From assembly GCA_002354805.1 (NCBI GenBank), contig DEMH01000015.1, forward strand, positions 306,858 through 370,857: DNA of 64,000 nt, read 5' to 3'. The stretch comes from Gammaproteobacteria bacterium UBA2675 (GTDB lineage Bacteria > Pseudomonadota > Gammaproteobacteria > Pseudomonadales > Pseudohongiellaceae). Under the pieces are notes generated by a model that saw only the letters and a program-made list of their open reading frames with translations, was not told the DNA's origin and did no database searches. Positions 1-9,646 of this stretch are shown here, one piece after another (within the stretch, counting starts at the first letter, position 1; every line of letters starts with the position of its first letter). The position numbers and the translations under genes are program-made.

Positions 1-1386
1 ATCGAGGATACTGACCAGACGCGCAGCACGGCACGATCAGAGCAGGATATCCTGCGTGCGCTTCGCTGGCTTGGACTCGACTGGGCGGAAGGTCCGGACA
101 TCGGTGGACCACACGGCCCTTATCGTCAAAGCCAGCGCAGCGATATCTATCGCAAACACATTAACCAGTTGCTGGATAGCGGACACGCATTCCGCTGCTT
201 CTGCACAAGTGAACGCCTTGATGCGCTACGCGCTGAACAGACCGCCAACAAGCAGACGCCGGGCTATGATGGACACTGCATGCATTTGAGCAATGCTGAA
301 GTCAGCAGCAAGATGGCCGCCGGTGAGCCCTATGTGGTTCGTATGAAAGTTCCGCAGGAAGGCGAGTGCGTATTTACCGATCGCCTGAGAGGTGAAATCC
401 GCATCAACTGGCAGCAGATCGACATGCAGGTGCTGATGAAATCAGACAATCTGCCAACCTATCACTTTGCCAATGTGGTGGATGATCACTTGATGGGCAT
501 TACTCACGTCATTCGTGGTGAGGAGTGGATCAACTCAACGCCCAAGCACCTCTTGCTGTATCAGCACTTCGGTTGGGAGCCACCGCAGTTCTGTCATATG
601 CCACTGCTGCGCAATCCGGACAAAAGCAAGCTGAGTAAACGCAAGAACCCCACCAGTATCAATTACTACCGTGACATGGGTTATCTGCCCGAGGCCATGG
701 TGAATTATCTGGGCATGATGGGCTGGACCATGCCAGATGGTCGCGAGAAATTTTCCCTGCCAGAAATGGAGCAGTCGTTTGATATTGACCGCGTCTCCCT
801 GGGTGGGCCGGTATTTGATATCGACAAACTCAACTGGTTGAACGGCAAATACATTCGTGAAGATCTCGACACCGAGACCTTCGCGGAGCTTTACGCCGAA
901 TGGGCATTTGACGCAGAGCGCCTGAAACAGGTAATTCCGCTGGTCAAAGAGCGTGTTGAACGGTTCAGCGATGTCATACCACTGGCTGGCTTTTTCCTGA
1001 GCGGTCTGCTGCCAGTGACCGAGGGTGATTTCGCGCACAAGCAGCTGGATACGGAGCAGAGCAGGGAGCTTCTGCAGTTGATGGCGTGGCAGCTGGAGCA
1101 GTTACCGCAATGGGATAAACCGGCCATCGAACAGGCCTGTCGCAGGCTGTCGGCATTCAAGGGGCTGAAGATTCGCGAGACCCTGTTTCCATTGTTCGTG
1201 GCCGTCACCGGCCGTGCGGTATCGGTTTCGGTAATCGACTCGATGGTCATACTTGGGTTGGATGTCACCCGGGCCCGCTTGCGGTACGCAGTGGAAGTGC
1301 TGGGCGGCGTCTCCAAGAAACAGGCCAAGGCACTGGAAAAAACCTTCAGGGACCTGCAGGATTTTGAGCTGCCTGAGTCTGAATAG
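1..1386 (+). CDS. gltX: Glutamyl-tRNA synthetase, 5' end outside the window
   Basis: Charges tRNA-Glu with glutamate for cytosolic translation. The reading frame is open from base 1, so the start codon and the first catalytic motif (HIGH-type) lie upstream of the window; 461 codons plus the stop remain. The class I second signature is present as KLSKR (bases 628-642), the variant of KMSKS usual for GluRS, followed by the anticodon-binding helical domain. A methionine at 169 is internal because the coding sequence upstream of it (LRWLGLDWAEGP, QRSDIYRKH) is typical GluRS. It is followed by a tRNA-Ala gene with its own promoter, as in Pseudomonas-like genomes. Identification is secure; only the N-terminus is missing. 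Confidence 0.97.
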   Translation: MEDTDQTRSTARSEQDILRALRWLGLDWAEGPDIGGPHGPYRQSQRSDIYRKHINQLLDSGHAFRCFCTSERLDALRAEQTANKQTPGYDGHCMHLSNAEVSSKMAAGEPYVVRMKVPQEGECVFTDRLRGEIRINWQQIDMQVLMKSDNLPTYHFANVVDDHLMGITHVIRGEEWINSTPKHLLLYQHFGWEPPQFCHMPLLRNPDKSKLSKRKNPTSINYYRDMGYLPEAMVNYLGMMGWTMPDGREKFSLPEMEQSFDIDRVSLGGPVFDIDKLNWLNGKYIREDLDTETFAELYAEWAFDAERLKQVIPLVKERVERFSDVIPLAGFFLSGLLPVTEGDFAHKQLDTEQSRELLQLMAWQLEQLPQWDKPAIEQACRRLSAFKGLKIRETLFPLFVAVTGRAVSVSVIDSMVILGLDVTRARLRYAVEVLGGVSKKQAKALEKTFRDLQDFELPESE

Positions 1387-1415
1387 TTTATCCGGCAAAT
1401 AAGCTAAATCGGGCA

Positions 1416-1444
1416 TTGACACAACAGAGTCCGATGCCTAAAAT
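1416..1444 (+). promoter_or_regulatory. Sigma-70 promoter of tRNA-Ala
   Basis: A perfect TTGACA (1416-1421), a 17-bp spacer and TAAAAT (1439-1444) stand about 78 bases before the tRNA. The bases just after the -10 are GCGCGG, a GC-rich discriminator of the kind found at stringently controlled stable-RNA promoters. That control is inferred from the discriminator alone. Confidence 0.8.
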
Positions 1445-1521
1445 GCGCGGTCTCTGCAGGAAGCAGGTGTCACTTGGAAGTCCAGACACAGCTGATTCCC
1501 GTCAGAGATACCAGTAGATTT

Positions 1522-1597
1522 GGGGCTATAGCTCAGCTGGGAGAGCGCAACACTGGCAGTGTTGAGGTCAGCGGTTCGATCCCGCTTAGCTCCACCA
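1522..1597 (+). tRNA. tRNA-Ala, anticodon GGC
   Basis: A 76-nt cloverleaf can be drawn by eye. The acceptor arm opens with GGGGCTA and closes with TAGCTCC plus the encoded ACCA/CCA end. The D-loop contains AGCTCAGCTGGGAGAGC, the anticodon stem CAACA/TGTTG encloses CTGGCAG (anticodon GGC, reading GCC), and the T-loop contains GGTTCGATCC. It stands alone between gltX and a terminator, transcribed from its own promoter. Confidence 0.97.
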
Positions 1598-1602
1598 AAT
1601 TG

Positions 1603-1638
1603 AAAAGGCCGCCGTGATTTCACGGCGGCCTTTTTTTT
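1603..1638 (+). terminator. Rho-independent terminator of tRNA-Ala
   Basis: GGCCGCCGTG and CACGGCGGCC form a perfect 10-bp GC-rich stem around an ATTT loop. The A tract before it and the run of eight T after it extend the stem and complete a classical terminator. Confidence 0.92.
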
Positions 1639-1651
1639 ATGGGATTGCGAT

Positions 1652-1679
1652 CTAAAAAAACGGGGCCGAAGCCCCGTTT
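1652..1679 (-). terminator. Rho-independent terminator of gltA
   Basis: Read on the minus strand, AAACGGGGC, a TTCG tetraloop and GCCCCGTTTTTTT lie directly after the gltA stop codon. This is a compact, complete terminator. Confidence 0.9.
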
Positions 1680-1682
1680 GAT

Positions 1683-2960
1683 TTACTGCGGATAGTCGCG
1701 CTGTGGCGAGCCCTTGTACAGCTGCCGTGGACGTCCGATCTTATAGGCGCTGCTCAGCATCTCGTTCCAGTGTGAAATCCAGCCAGGGGTGCGGCCGAGG
1801 GCAAAAATGACTGTGAACATGCTGGTGGGTATACCAATCGCCTTAAGAATGATGCCGGAGTAGAAGTCGACGTTGGGATACAGCTTGCGATCGATGAAAT
1901 ACTGATCTTCCAGAGCAATCTTCTCCAGACGACGTGCAATCTTGAACAGCGGGTCGTTCTCGACACCGAGATCCGCCAGCACTTCGTCGCAGATCTTGCG
2001 CATGACGCGCGAGCGTGGATCGAAATTCTTGTAAACACGGTGACCAAAGCCCATCAGGCGGAAGGGGTCATCCTTGTCTTTGGCGCGAGCGATGAACTCT
2101 TCGATACGCGACTCGTCACCAATTTCGTTCAGCATATTCAGAACGGCCTCGTTGGCACCACCATGGGCAGGGCCCCACAGCGCCGCGATGCCTGAGGAAA
2201 TACAGGCATAGGGGTTGGCACCGGTAGAGCCAGCCAGACGTACTGTTGAAGTGGAGGCGTTCTGTTCGTGATCGGCGTGCAGCAGGAAAATGACATCCAT
2301 CGCCTTGGCCAGTACCGGGCTGACATTGGGCTTGTCGGCGGGTACGCCGTACATCATATGGAGGAAATTTTCTGCGTAGGACAGGGAGTTAAGCGGAGAC
2401 ATGTAAGGCTGGCCAATCGAATGCTTGTAAACCATGGCCGCCAGCGTCGGCATCTTGGCAATCAGGCGTATCGCTGCCAGGTGACGGTGTTCTGCATTAT
2501 CTACATCCAGTCCGTCGTGATACAGTGCTGCCAGCGCACCGGTCAGGGACACCATCACAGCCATAGGATGCGCATCGCGCTGGAAGCCATCCAGAATCTT
2601 GGCGATCTGCGCGTCTACCATGGTGTGCTGAGTCACTTCAGCGACGAAGGCTTTCTTCTGCTCGTCATTGGGAAGCTCGCCTTTCAACAGCAGATAACAG
2701 GTTTCCAGATAGTCAGAGTGTTCGGCCAGCTGATCGATCGGGTAGCCGCGATGGAGAAGAACCCCCGCATCACCATCAATGTAAGTAATCGAAGACTCGG
2801 TTGAGGCGGTCGACATGAACCCGGGGTCGTAGGTGAACACACCTTTGGAGACCAGACTGCGGACGTCGATCACATCGGGACCGATATTGCCTTCCAATAC
2901 GGGCAGCTCAATCGCATCCTGGCTGTTTGCCAGTGTCAAGCGGGCTTTTTTTTCACTCAT
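1683..2960 (-). CDS. gltA: Citrate synthase (type II)
   Basis: Condenses oxaloacetate and acetyl-CoA to citrate, the entry step of the TCA cycle. The 425-residue length and N-terminal extension (MSEKKARLTL) fit the hexameric, NADH-sensitive type II enzymes of Gram-negative bacteria. The catalytic histidines are visible in GPAHGGANE and GFGHRVYKNFDPR, and the C-terminus ends in the family-typical RPRQLYKG segment. It is transcribed away from sdhC, with a 455-bp divergent control region between them, an arrangement shared with Escherichia and Pseudomonas. It has its own terminator just downstream, so it is probably monocistronic. Confidence 0.98.
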   Translation of the reverse strand: MSEKKARLTLANSQDAIELPVLEGNIGPDVIDVRSLVSKGVFTYDPGFMSTASTESSITYIDGDAGVLLHRGYPIDQLAEHSDYLETCYLLLKGELPNDEQKKAFVAEVTQHTMVDAQIAKILDGFQRDAHPMAVMVSLTGALAALYHDGLDVDNAEHRHLAAIRLIAKMPTLAAMVYKHSIGQPYMSPLNSLSYAENFLHMMYGVPADKPNVSPVLAKAMDVIFLLHADHEQNASTSTVRLAGSTGANPYACISSGIAALWGPAHGGANEAVLNMLNEIGDESRIEEFIARAKDKDDPFRLMGFGHRVYKNFDPRSRVMRKICDEVLADLGVENDPLFKIARRLEKIALEDQYFIDRKLYPNVDFYSGIILKAIGIPTSMFTVIFALGRTPGWISHWNEMLSSAYKIGRPRQLYKGSPQRDYPQ

Positions 2961-3415
2961 ATTGTACTCCTGACTGATAAACTTCCAGTTGCCGGCATCA
3001 CAGGGCGGCCCGGGCCGCTCTACGGTCCGATCCGATCATGGAATCCTGAATTCGTATATTGAGTCGAGCAGGGGGCCAGCGATAAAGCCGCTACTGTACC
3101 ACAAAATATCTGCTGTTTGCCTCACCGGAAATGTAAAAATATCAAGTTGACAAAATGCTGTCACATTCATGCGTGCTACTGAGGTGATTGGCTGCCAATT
3201 TATTGTATTCGCAACACTATAGGACTATACTCAGCGGCCGAATCTCCGATACCGACCCATCGTATCGAGATCGAACGAAGCGCCTGAACAAGCTCAACTT
3301 TTAGTGTGTCTTGTCCAGACTCTCCGGAGGTTGATCAGTGCAGCATCGTAACATCAGGCACTGATTGTTCTAACTAACGTGCCCTTTGTACGGGCCCAAC
3401 TAGAATTGGCTACCA
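2961..3415. other. Divergent control region gltA / sdhC (455 bp)
   Basis: No open frame with coding character was seen. The region must hold both the gltA and the sdh promoters. On the plus side one reasonable sigma-70 promoter is annotated separately (3203-3231). A TTGACA at 3148-3153 has no good -10 behind it. The sdh leader would then be roughly 180 nt, long enough for post-transcriptional control, but I recognise no riboswitch in it. Confidence 0.6.
3203..3231 (+). promoter_or_regulatory. Candidate sdh promoter
   Basis: TTGTAT (3203-3208), a 17-bp spacer and TATACT (3226-3231) match the sigma-70 pattern at 4/6 and 5/6 positions. It faces the sdhCDAB operon. Assigned by consensus only. 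Confidence 0.4.
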
Positions 3416-3790
3416 GTGAAAGACAACAGACCTGTAAATCTCGACCTGACCAAATTCCGTTTTCCTCTTCCGGCTATTACGTCGATCCTGCATCGTATCT
3501 CGGGCGTACTGATTTTTGTTGGTACAGCTGTGCTGCTTTGGATGCTCTCTGAATCACTTGCCTCGGCGCAGGGATTCGGGCGTATCGCTGAATTGCTGAC
3601 GGCCCCTCACGCCAAATTCATTGTATGGGTGATCCTCTCGGGGCTGCTGTACCACCTGATCGCCGGTATCCGCCACCTTTTGATGGATGTCGGCATCGGT
3701 GAAACACTGCAGGGTGGACGCCAGGGTGCCGTGATGATCGTAGTGTTCTCGGTAATCAGTATTGTGTTGGCAGGAGTCTGGGTATGGTAA
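3416..3790 (+). CDS. sdhC: Succinate dehydrogenase cytochrome b556 subunit
   Basis: Membrane anchor of complex II; with SdhD it binds heme b and ubiquinone and ties the SdhAB catalytic dimer to the inner membrane. The 124 residues contain three hydrophobic segments (about 25-45, 65-85 and 103-123). The family signature SILHRISG is at the start of the first, and GIRHLLMD carries the heme-ligand histidine. The start is GTG at 3416; the next residues (RPVNLDL.KFRFPLPAITS) match the family N-terminus, so an upstream start is not needed. The stop overlaps the sdhD start by 7 bases, implying translational coupling. Confidence 0.95.
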   Translation: MKDNRPVNLDLTKFRFPLPAITSILHRISGVLIFVGTAVLLWMLSESLASAQGFGRIAELLTAPHAKFIVWVILSGLLYHLIAGIRHLLMDVGIGETLQGGRQGAVMIVVFSVISIVLAGVWVW

Positions 3791-4161
3791 AGCGAGTCAA
3801 CAGTGCGACCAATGTGGGTCGCAACGGCCTTCATGACTGGGTCATTCAACGTTTCAGCGCAATCATTCTGGCGGCATATACAATAGTGTTGCTGGGCTGG
3901 ATGATCATGACGCCTGACATCGATTACGCCGCGTGGTCAGCGCTGTTTCAGACGACCTGGATGCGCATTTTCAGTCTGCTGGCCCTGATTTCACTCTGCG
4001 CTCACGCGTGGGTTGGTATGTGGACCATTGCGACAGACTACCTGACGTCAATGACTTTTGGTGGCGCGGCAACCGCAGTACGCCTGTTGTTTCAGGCCGG
4101 CTGCGTGATCCTGATATTCATTTACCTCGTTTGGGGTATCCAGATTCTGTGGGGACTATAA
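3784..4161 (+). CDS. sdhD: Succinate dehydrogenase hydrophobic anchor subunit
   Basis: Second membrane anchor of complex II, 125 residues with three predicted transmembrane helices. The N-terminal GLHDWVIQRFSAI segment is the usual SdhD signature containing residues near the quinone site, and the histidine in SLCAHAWVGMW is the expected heme ligand. It overlaps sdhC by 7 bases and is followed immediately by the sdhA start codon at 4162, so the subunits are translated in tandem. Confidence 0.95.
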   Translation: MVKRVNSATNVGRNGLHDWVIQRFSAIILAAYTIVLLGWMIMTPDIDYAAWSALFQTTWMRIFSLLALISLCAHAWVGMWTIATDYLTSMTFGGAATAVRLLFQAGCVILIFIYLVWGIQILWGL

Positions 4162-5934
4162 ATGAGCGGTATGCGTACAATTTCATTTGATGCTGTCATT
4201 GTGGGCGGTGGTGGTGCCGGTATGCGTGCTGCACTGCAGCTGTCCCAGTCCGGCTACAAAACTGCCGTGATCAGCAAAGTCTTCCCGACGCGCTCTCACA
4301 CTGTTTCGGCGCAGGGCGGTATCACCTGTGCAATTGCCAGTGCAGACCCGAACGACGATTGGCGCTGGCACATGTATGACACGGTCAAGGGTTCCGACTA
4401 TATCGGCGATCAGGAAGCCATTGAGTACATGTGCAGTGAAGGCCCCCAGACCGTGTTCGAACTTGAGCATATGGGGCTGCCCTTTTCCCGAACAGAAAAT
4501 GGCCGTATCTATCAGCGGCCGTTCGGTGGTCAGTCCAAGGATTTTGGCAAGGGCGGACAGGCTGCCCGTACCTGTGCAGCTGCTGACCGTACCGGTCACG
4601 CGCTGCTGCACGCTCTGTATCAGGGCAACCTGAAGAACAAAACGGTGTTCTTCAATGAGTGGTACGCGGTAGATCTGGTGCGCAATCAGGATGGCGTCAT
4701 TGTTGGCGTTATCGCGATCTGTATCGAAACAGGTGAGACAGTCTACGTCGCTTCCAAAGCAACCGTGCTGGCAACAGGTGGTGCAGGCCGTATTTACGCG
4801 TCGACCACTAACGCCCTGATCAATACCGGTGATGGTATCGGTATGGCGCTGCGTGCCGGTTATCCGGTACAGGATATGGAAATGTGGCAATTCCACCCGA
4901 CGGGTATTCATGGTGCCGGCACGCTGGTAACCGAAGGCTGTCGTGGTGAGGGTGGATACCTGATCAACAAGGACGGCGAACGCTTTATGGAGCGTTACGC
5001 ACCGAACGCCAAAGACCTGGCGGGACGCGACGTAGTGGCGCGCTCCATGATACAGGAAATCATTGCTGGCAAAGGTTGTGGCCCCAATGGTGACCACGTA
5101 CTGCTGAAGCTGGATCACCTGGGCGAAAAGGTGTTGAACGAGAAGCTGCCAGGCATCCTGGAACTGTCCAGAACCTTTGCGCACGTCGATCCGGTCAAGG
5201 AACCGATTCCGGTTATCCCGACCTGCCATTACATGATGGGTGGTATCGCTACCAATATTCATGGTCAGGCGATCGCACAGAACGAAGCTGGCGAAGATGT
5301 CCAGATCCCAGGTCTGTTCGCGGTGGGCGAAGTAGCCTGCGTTTCCGTACACGGCGCCAACCGTCTGGGCGGCAACTCATTGCTGGACCTGGTGGTATTC
5401 GGTCGTGCAGCAGGCAAGCACATTGAATCCATGCTGGGGCAGGGTATTGAGTACCGACGCGCGTCAGAATCAGATATTGAACAGTCCATGGCGCGTCTGA
5501 ATCGTCTTAATAACAGCACCGATGGCGAAAGCGTGTCCAAGCTCCGAGGCGAACTGCAGAGCATCATGCAGAACCACTTTGGCGTGTTCCGCACGGGCGA
5601 CTTCATGAAGGAAGGCGTGCAGAAGCTGGAAGGACTGCGTGGACGAATTGCCAATGTAAAACTCGAAGACAAAAGCAACGCCTTCAATACAGCACGAATT
5701 GAAGCGCTTGAGCTGGAAAACCTGTTCGAAGTTGCTGAAGCGACCGCGCTGGCAGCCGAAGCTCGAACAGAAAGTCGCGGCGCACATGCTCGCGAAGATT
5801 TCCAGGAGCGAGATGACGATAACTGGCTGTGTCACTCGATGTACCACCCGACACAACGCAGTGTGACAAAACGCGCTGTGAATTTTGCGCCCAAGACGGT
5901 GGAAAAATTCGAGCCCAAGGTCCGTACTTATTAA
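4162..5934 (+). CDS. sdhA: Succinate dehydrogenase flavoprotein subunit
   Basis: Oxidises succinate to fumarate on covalently bound FAD. The 590-residue length is normal for the family. The dinucleotide-binding GGGGAGMRAAL (about 16-26) and RSHTVSAQGG are present; His46 in the latter is the expected covalent FAD attachment site. The active-site stretch HPTGIHGAGTLVTEGCRGEGG and the C-terminal catalytic domain are intact. It starts with ATG directly behind the sdhD stop and is followed after 29 bases by sdhB. Confidence 0.98.
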   Translation: MSGMRTISFDAVIVGGGGAGMRAALQLSQSGYKTAVISKVFPTRSHTVSAQGGITCAIASADPNDDWRWHMYDTVKGSDYIGDQEAIEYMCSEGPQTVFELEHMGLPFSRTENGRIYQRPFGGQSKDFGKGGQAARTCAAADRTGHALLHALYQGNLKNKTVFFNEWYAVDLVRNQDGVIVGVIAICIETGETVYVASKATVLATGGAGRIYASTTNALINTGDGIGMALRAGYPVQDMEMWQFHPTGIHGAGTLVTEGCRGEGGYLINKDGERFMERYAPNAKDLAGRDVVARSMIQEIIAGKGCGPNGDHVLLKLDHLGEKVLNEKLPGILELSRTFAHVDPVKEPIPVIPTCHYMMGGIATNIHGQAIAQNEAGEDVQIPGLFAVGEVACVSVHGANRLGGNSLLDLVVFGRAAGKHIESMLGQGIEYRRASESDIEQSMARLNRLNNSTDGESVSKLRGELQSIMQNHFGVFRTGDFMKEGVQKLEGLRGRIANVKLEDKSNAFNTARIEALELENLFEVAEATALAAEARTESRGAHAREDFQERDDDNWLCHSMYHPTQRSVTKRAVNFAPKTVEKFEPKVRTY

Positions 5935-5963
5935 ATCCGTTAATCTAGAGAAGGTGATTTAAC

Positions 5964-6668
5964 GTGTTAGTCAGTGTTTATCGCTACAACCCGGAAACTG
6001 ATGATAAGCCATCCATGCGCGAGTATCAGATCGAGCTGCCGGAAGGTCGTGACCTGATGGTGCTCGACGTACTGTCGATGATCAAAGAGCAGGATCCTTC
6101 AATTGCTTACCGACGTTCCTGTCGCGAAGGCGTCTGCGGTTCTGACGGTATGAACATCAACGGCACCAATGGCCTGGCATGTATCACACCGGTATCGGCA
6201 GTGGCTAAAGGCGGCAAGCTGGTGCTGCGTCCTCTGCCTGGTCTGCCCGTAGTTCGCGACCTGGTTGTTGACATGACCATCTTCTACAAGCAGTTTGAAA
6301 AGGTTCAGCCCTTCCTGATCAACGATACGCCGGCGCCTGCCATTGAACGTCTGCAAAGCCCGGAAGACCGTGCCAAACTCGACGGCCTGTACGAATGTAT
6401 CCTGTGCGCCTGCTGCAGCACCAGCTGTCCTTCTTTCTGGTGGAACCCCGACAAATTCATCGGGCCTGCCGGACTGCTGCAAGCATACCGGTTCCTGGCC
6501 GATAGCCGTGACACTGCCACCGAAGAACGTCTGGCTGGACTGGAAGACCCATTCAGCGTGTTCCGCTGTCGAGGCATCATGAATTGTGTGGCTGTCTGCC
6601 CCAAGGGTCTTAACCCGACCAAGGCGATCGGTCACATTCGTCACATGCTGTTGCAGCGGGCAAGCTAA
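5964..6668 (+). CDS. sdhB: Succinate dehydrogenase iron-sulfur subunit
   Basis: Transfers electrons from FAD to quinone through three Fe-S clusters. The 2Fe-2S motif has Cys53, Cys58 and Cys73 with Asp61 in the place of a fourth cysteine, as in Escherichia coli. The 4Fe-4S/3Fe-4S cysteines are in CILCACCSTSCP and CRGIMNCVAVCP. The start is GTG at 5964, preceded by AGAAGGTGA; the frame has no better start and the total of 234 residues fits the family. Last gene of the sdh group, 89 bases before sucA. Confidence 0.97.
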   Translation: MLVSVYRYNPETDDKPSMREYQIELPEGRDLMVLDVLSMIKEQDPSIAYRRSCREGVCGSDGMNINGTNGLACITPVSAVAKGGKLVLRPLPGLPVVRDLVVDMTIFYKQFEKVQPFLINDTPAPAIERLQSPEDRAKLDGLYECILCACCSTSCPSFWWNPDKFIGPAGLLQAYRFLADSRDTATEERLAGLEDPFSVFRCRGIMNCVAVCPKGLNPTKAIGHIRHMLLQRAS

Positions 6669-6757
6669 GACCAAGGAAATTTTTGTGAGGCGACTGGCAA
6701 CGCCGCTCACGAGGCGGTGATTGATTGCGGTGGCCCTGTAACCCCGGGAAGAATAAT

Positions 6758-9601
6758 ATGCATGACAGCATAATGGAGTTGATGTGGAGCACTGGCCATT
6801 TATCCGGTGGCAATGCTGAGTATGTCGAACAGCTTTATGATCAATACCTGAAAGATCCTGAACAGGTCCCTGCCGAGTGGCGCAGTTATTTCGACTCGCT
6901 GCCCCGGATAGCAGAGCAGTCGCCTGCCGATGTATCACATCGTGAGATTCAGGCCTACTTCAAACGGCTGGGCAAAACCAGTCGCTTCATGCCGGTACTG
7001 AGCAACGATGTTGTTGTAAATTCCGAACATGAAAACAAACAGGTTCAGGTACTGCACCTGATCAGCTCCTACCGCGTCCGTGGTCACCAGAAAGCGGCGC
7101 TTGACCCCCTGTCACTGATGCATCGCGAACGCGTGCCAGACCTGGAGCTCGACTTTCACAATCTTTCACCCGCTGATTACTCCACAGTCTTTCAGACCGG
7201 CTCTCTGCATATCAATCGCGACACCGCCTCACTGCGCGAAATTGTTGAAGCGCTGGAGAATATTTACTGCGGGTCTATCGGCTATGAGTTCATGCATATT
7301 GTCGATCTTGCGCAGAAGCAGTGGATTCAAAAACGCATTGAACCCAAACTCGGCAATCCGGGTTTCCCCAATGAAGTAAAGCGACACCTGCTGGAGCGAC
7401 TCAGCGCAGCTGAGGGCCTTGAAAAGCATCTGGACTCCAAGTACCCGGGCACGAAACGCTTTGGCCTTGAAGGCGGCGAAAGCCTGATTCCGCTGGTCGA
7501 TGAACTGATTCAGCGTGCCGGCAGCTACGGCGTCAAGGAAGTTGTCATCGGCATGGCTCACCGTGGCCGCCTGAATATGCTGGTGAACATTCTAGGCAAG
7601 AACCCGGCTGACCTGTTCAGTGAGTTCGAAGGCCGCGCCAAGTACAAGAGCTCAGGCGATGTAAAATACCATCAGGGCTTTTCGTCCAACATCATGACGC
7701 CTGGCGGCGAAGTGCATCTGGCAATGGCATTTAACCCTTCGCACCTGGAAATTGTTTCTCCGGTTATCGAAGGCTCCGTTCGTGCCCGTCAGGACCGACG
7801 CAAAGACAATCTGGGCCACGCTGTAATTCCGCTCAGCATCCACGGTGATGCAGCTTTTGCAGGCCAGGGTGTGGTCATGGAAACTTTCCAGATGTCCAAG
7901 ACCCGGGCATATGGTACAGGTGGCACGGTACATATCATCATCAACAACCAGGTGGGCTTCACCACAAGCCGCCAGGACGATGCCCGCTCAACAGAGTATT
8001 GTACCGATGTAGCCAAAATGGTTCAGGCGCCAATCTTCCACGTTAATGCGGATGATCCTGAGGCGGTGCTGTTCGTCACTCAGCTGGCACTTGATTTCCG
8101 TTATGAGTTCAAAAAGGATGTGGTCATCGATCTGGTCTGTTATCGTCGTCGCGGCCATAACGAAACAGACGAGCCCTCGTCAACTCAGCCACTGATGTAT
8201 CACAAGATTCGCAAGCACCAGACTACGCGCGCGCTGTATGCAGAACGTCTTATCAGTGACAAGCTGGTGACCGAGAAAGAAGTCGACGAGCTCAATGCAT
8301 CGTACCGTAATGCACTGGACACCGGCGAACACGTAGTGAAGAGCCTTGTAAAAGAGCCCAACGTCGAAATGTTCGTCGACTGGAACCCTTACCTGGGTCA
8401 CACCTGGACGCCGCATTTTAATACCAGCATCAAGCTTGAGTCGCTGGAAGCACTGGCACGCAAGATTACCAGTCTGCCTGAAAATCTGAATCTGCACCGT
8501 CAGGTACAGAAAATCGTCGACGACCGCAGCAAGATGGCTTCCGGCGAGATCCCGGTTGACTGGGGTTTTGCTGAGACACTGGCATACGCCAGCATTCTCA
8601 CGACCGGCAATCGGGTCCGAATTACCGGGCAGGATGTTGGACGTGGCACCTTCTCGCATCGCCATGCGGTACTGCGTGATCAGAACACCGAAGAAGAGTA
8701 CATTCCGCTTCGCAGCCTGGTTGCAGACCCCAAGATGTTCTGTATCTACGACTCACTGCTGTCCGAAGAAGCTGTGCTGGCTTTTGAGTACGGTTACGCG
8801 ACGACCACCCCTAATGCGCTGGTTGTCTGGGAAGCCCAGTTTGGCGACTTTGCGAACTCGGCGCAGGTTGTTATCGACCAGTTCATTACCAGTGGCGAGC
8901 ACAAGTGGCAGCGCCTGTGCGGCCTGACCATGCTGTTGCCGCACGGCTACGAAGGACAGGGCCCTGAGCATTCATCAGCTCGTCTGGAACGCTTCCTGCA
9001 ACTTTGTGCGGAACACAATATCCAGGTCTGCCTGCCGACCACCTCAGCCCAGGTCTTCCACATGCTGAGACGTCAGGTCCTGTGTCCGCTGCGCAAGCCA
9101 TTGATTGTGATGTCGCCCAAGAGTCTGTTGCGTCACAAAGAAACCACAGCAACGCTTGAAGAGCTGGCAAACGGCAGCTTCCAGGTAGTCATCGGTGAAA
9201 CCGACGAAGATATCAAGCCTGACAACGTTGAGCGCGTAATACTCTGCTCCGGCAAAGTTTACTACGACCTGCGAGCAGAGCGTCGCAAGCGTGAATTGAC
9301 CAATATCGCAATCATCCGTCTCGAACAGCTTTACCCGTTCCCGGAAGATGATCTGCGCGCCGAAATGAAAAAGTACGAGAACGTTAGCGATGTTGTCTGG
9401 TGTCAGGAGGAGCCCATGAACCAGGGAGCCTGGTACTCCAGCCAGCACCACATGCGTAATGTCATACAGTCTCTTGGCTCGTCTGTGTCATTGCGCTATG
9501 CAGGCCGTGAGGCATCGGCAGCGGCTGCAGCCGGTTATCCAGAATTGCACATGCAACAGCTCAATGCATTTCTGGAGCAAGCACTGGGACCAAAGGAATA
9601 A
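6758..9601 (+). CDS. sucA: 2-oxoglutarate dehydrogenase E1 component
   Basis: Thiamine-diphosphate enzyme that decarboxylates 2-oxoglutarate and passes the succinyl group to the lipoyl arm of SucB. The ATG at 6758 (MHDSIMELMW) is chosen because it has a GGGAAGA ribosome site and its N-terminus aligns with E. coli SucA. A TTG at 6725 would add 11 unlike residues. The resulting 947 residues include the N-terminal E2-binding segment, GMAHRGRLNML, the ThDP/Mg region around HGDAAFAGQG and NNQVGFTTS, and ITGQDVGRGTFSHRHAVL. It lies between sdhB and sucB in the TCA operon. Confidence 0.97.
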   Translation: MHDSIMELMWSTGHLSGGNAEYVEQLYDQYLKDPEQVPAEWRSYFDSLPRIAEQSPADVSHREIQAYFKRLGKTSRFMPVLSNDVVVNSEHENKQVQVLHLISSYRVRGHQKAALDPLSLMHRERVPDLELDFHNLSPADYSTVFQTGSLHINRDTASLREIVEALENIYCGSIGYEFMHIVDLAQKQWIQKRIEPKLGNPGFPNEVKRHLLERLSAAEGLEKHLDSKYPGTKRFGLEGGESLIPLVDELIQRAGSYGVKEVVIGMAHRGRLNMLVNILGKNPADLFSEFEGRAKYKSSGDVKYHQGFSSNIMTPGGEVHLAMAFNPSHLEIVSPVIEGSVRARQDRRKDNLGHAVIPLSIHGDAAFAGQGVVMETFQMSKTRAYGTGGTVHIIINNQVGFTTSRQDDARSTEYCTDVAKMVQAPIFHVNADDPEAVLFVTQLALDFRYEFKKDVVIDLVCYRRRGHNETDEPSSTQPLMYHKIRKHQTTRALYAERLISDKLVTEKEVDELNASYRNALDTGEHVVKSLVKEPNVEMFVDWNPYLGHTWTPHFNTSIKLESLEALARKITSLPENLNLHRQVQKIVDDRSKMASGEIPVDWGFAETLAYASILTTGNRVRITGQDVGRGTFSHRHAVLRDQNTEEEYIPLRSLVADPKMFCIYDSLLSEEAVLAFEYGYATTTPNALVVWEAQFGDFANSAQVVIDQFITSGEHKWQRLCGLTMLLPHGYEGQGPEHSSARLERFLQLCAEHNIQVCLPTTSAQVFHMLRRQVLCPLRKPLIVMSPKSLLRHKETTATLEELANGSFQVVIGETDEDIKPDNVERVILCSGKVYYDLRAERRKRELTNIAIIRLEQLYPFPEDDLRAEMKKYENVSDVVWCQEEPMNQGAWYSSQHHMRNVIQSLGSSVSLRYAGREASAAAAAGYPELHMQQLNAFLEQALGPKE

Positions 9602-9646
9602 CTTTTAAACAAATAGTGATGACACCGAACAGTGTAAGGAATCAAC

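Noticed and set aside
891..1422. Minus-strand open frames inside gltX
   Set aside because: They are antisense to conserved gltX coding sequence with no domain similarity I can see.
4183..5352. 389-codon open frame on the minus strand inside sdhA
   Set aside because: It is antisense to a perfectly conserved sdhA, has no recognisable domain and no ribosome site; it is a frame shadow.
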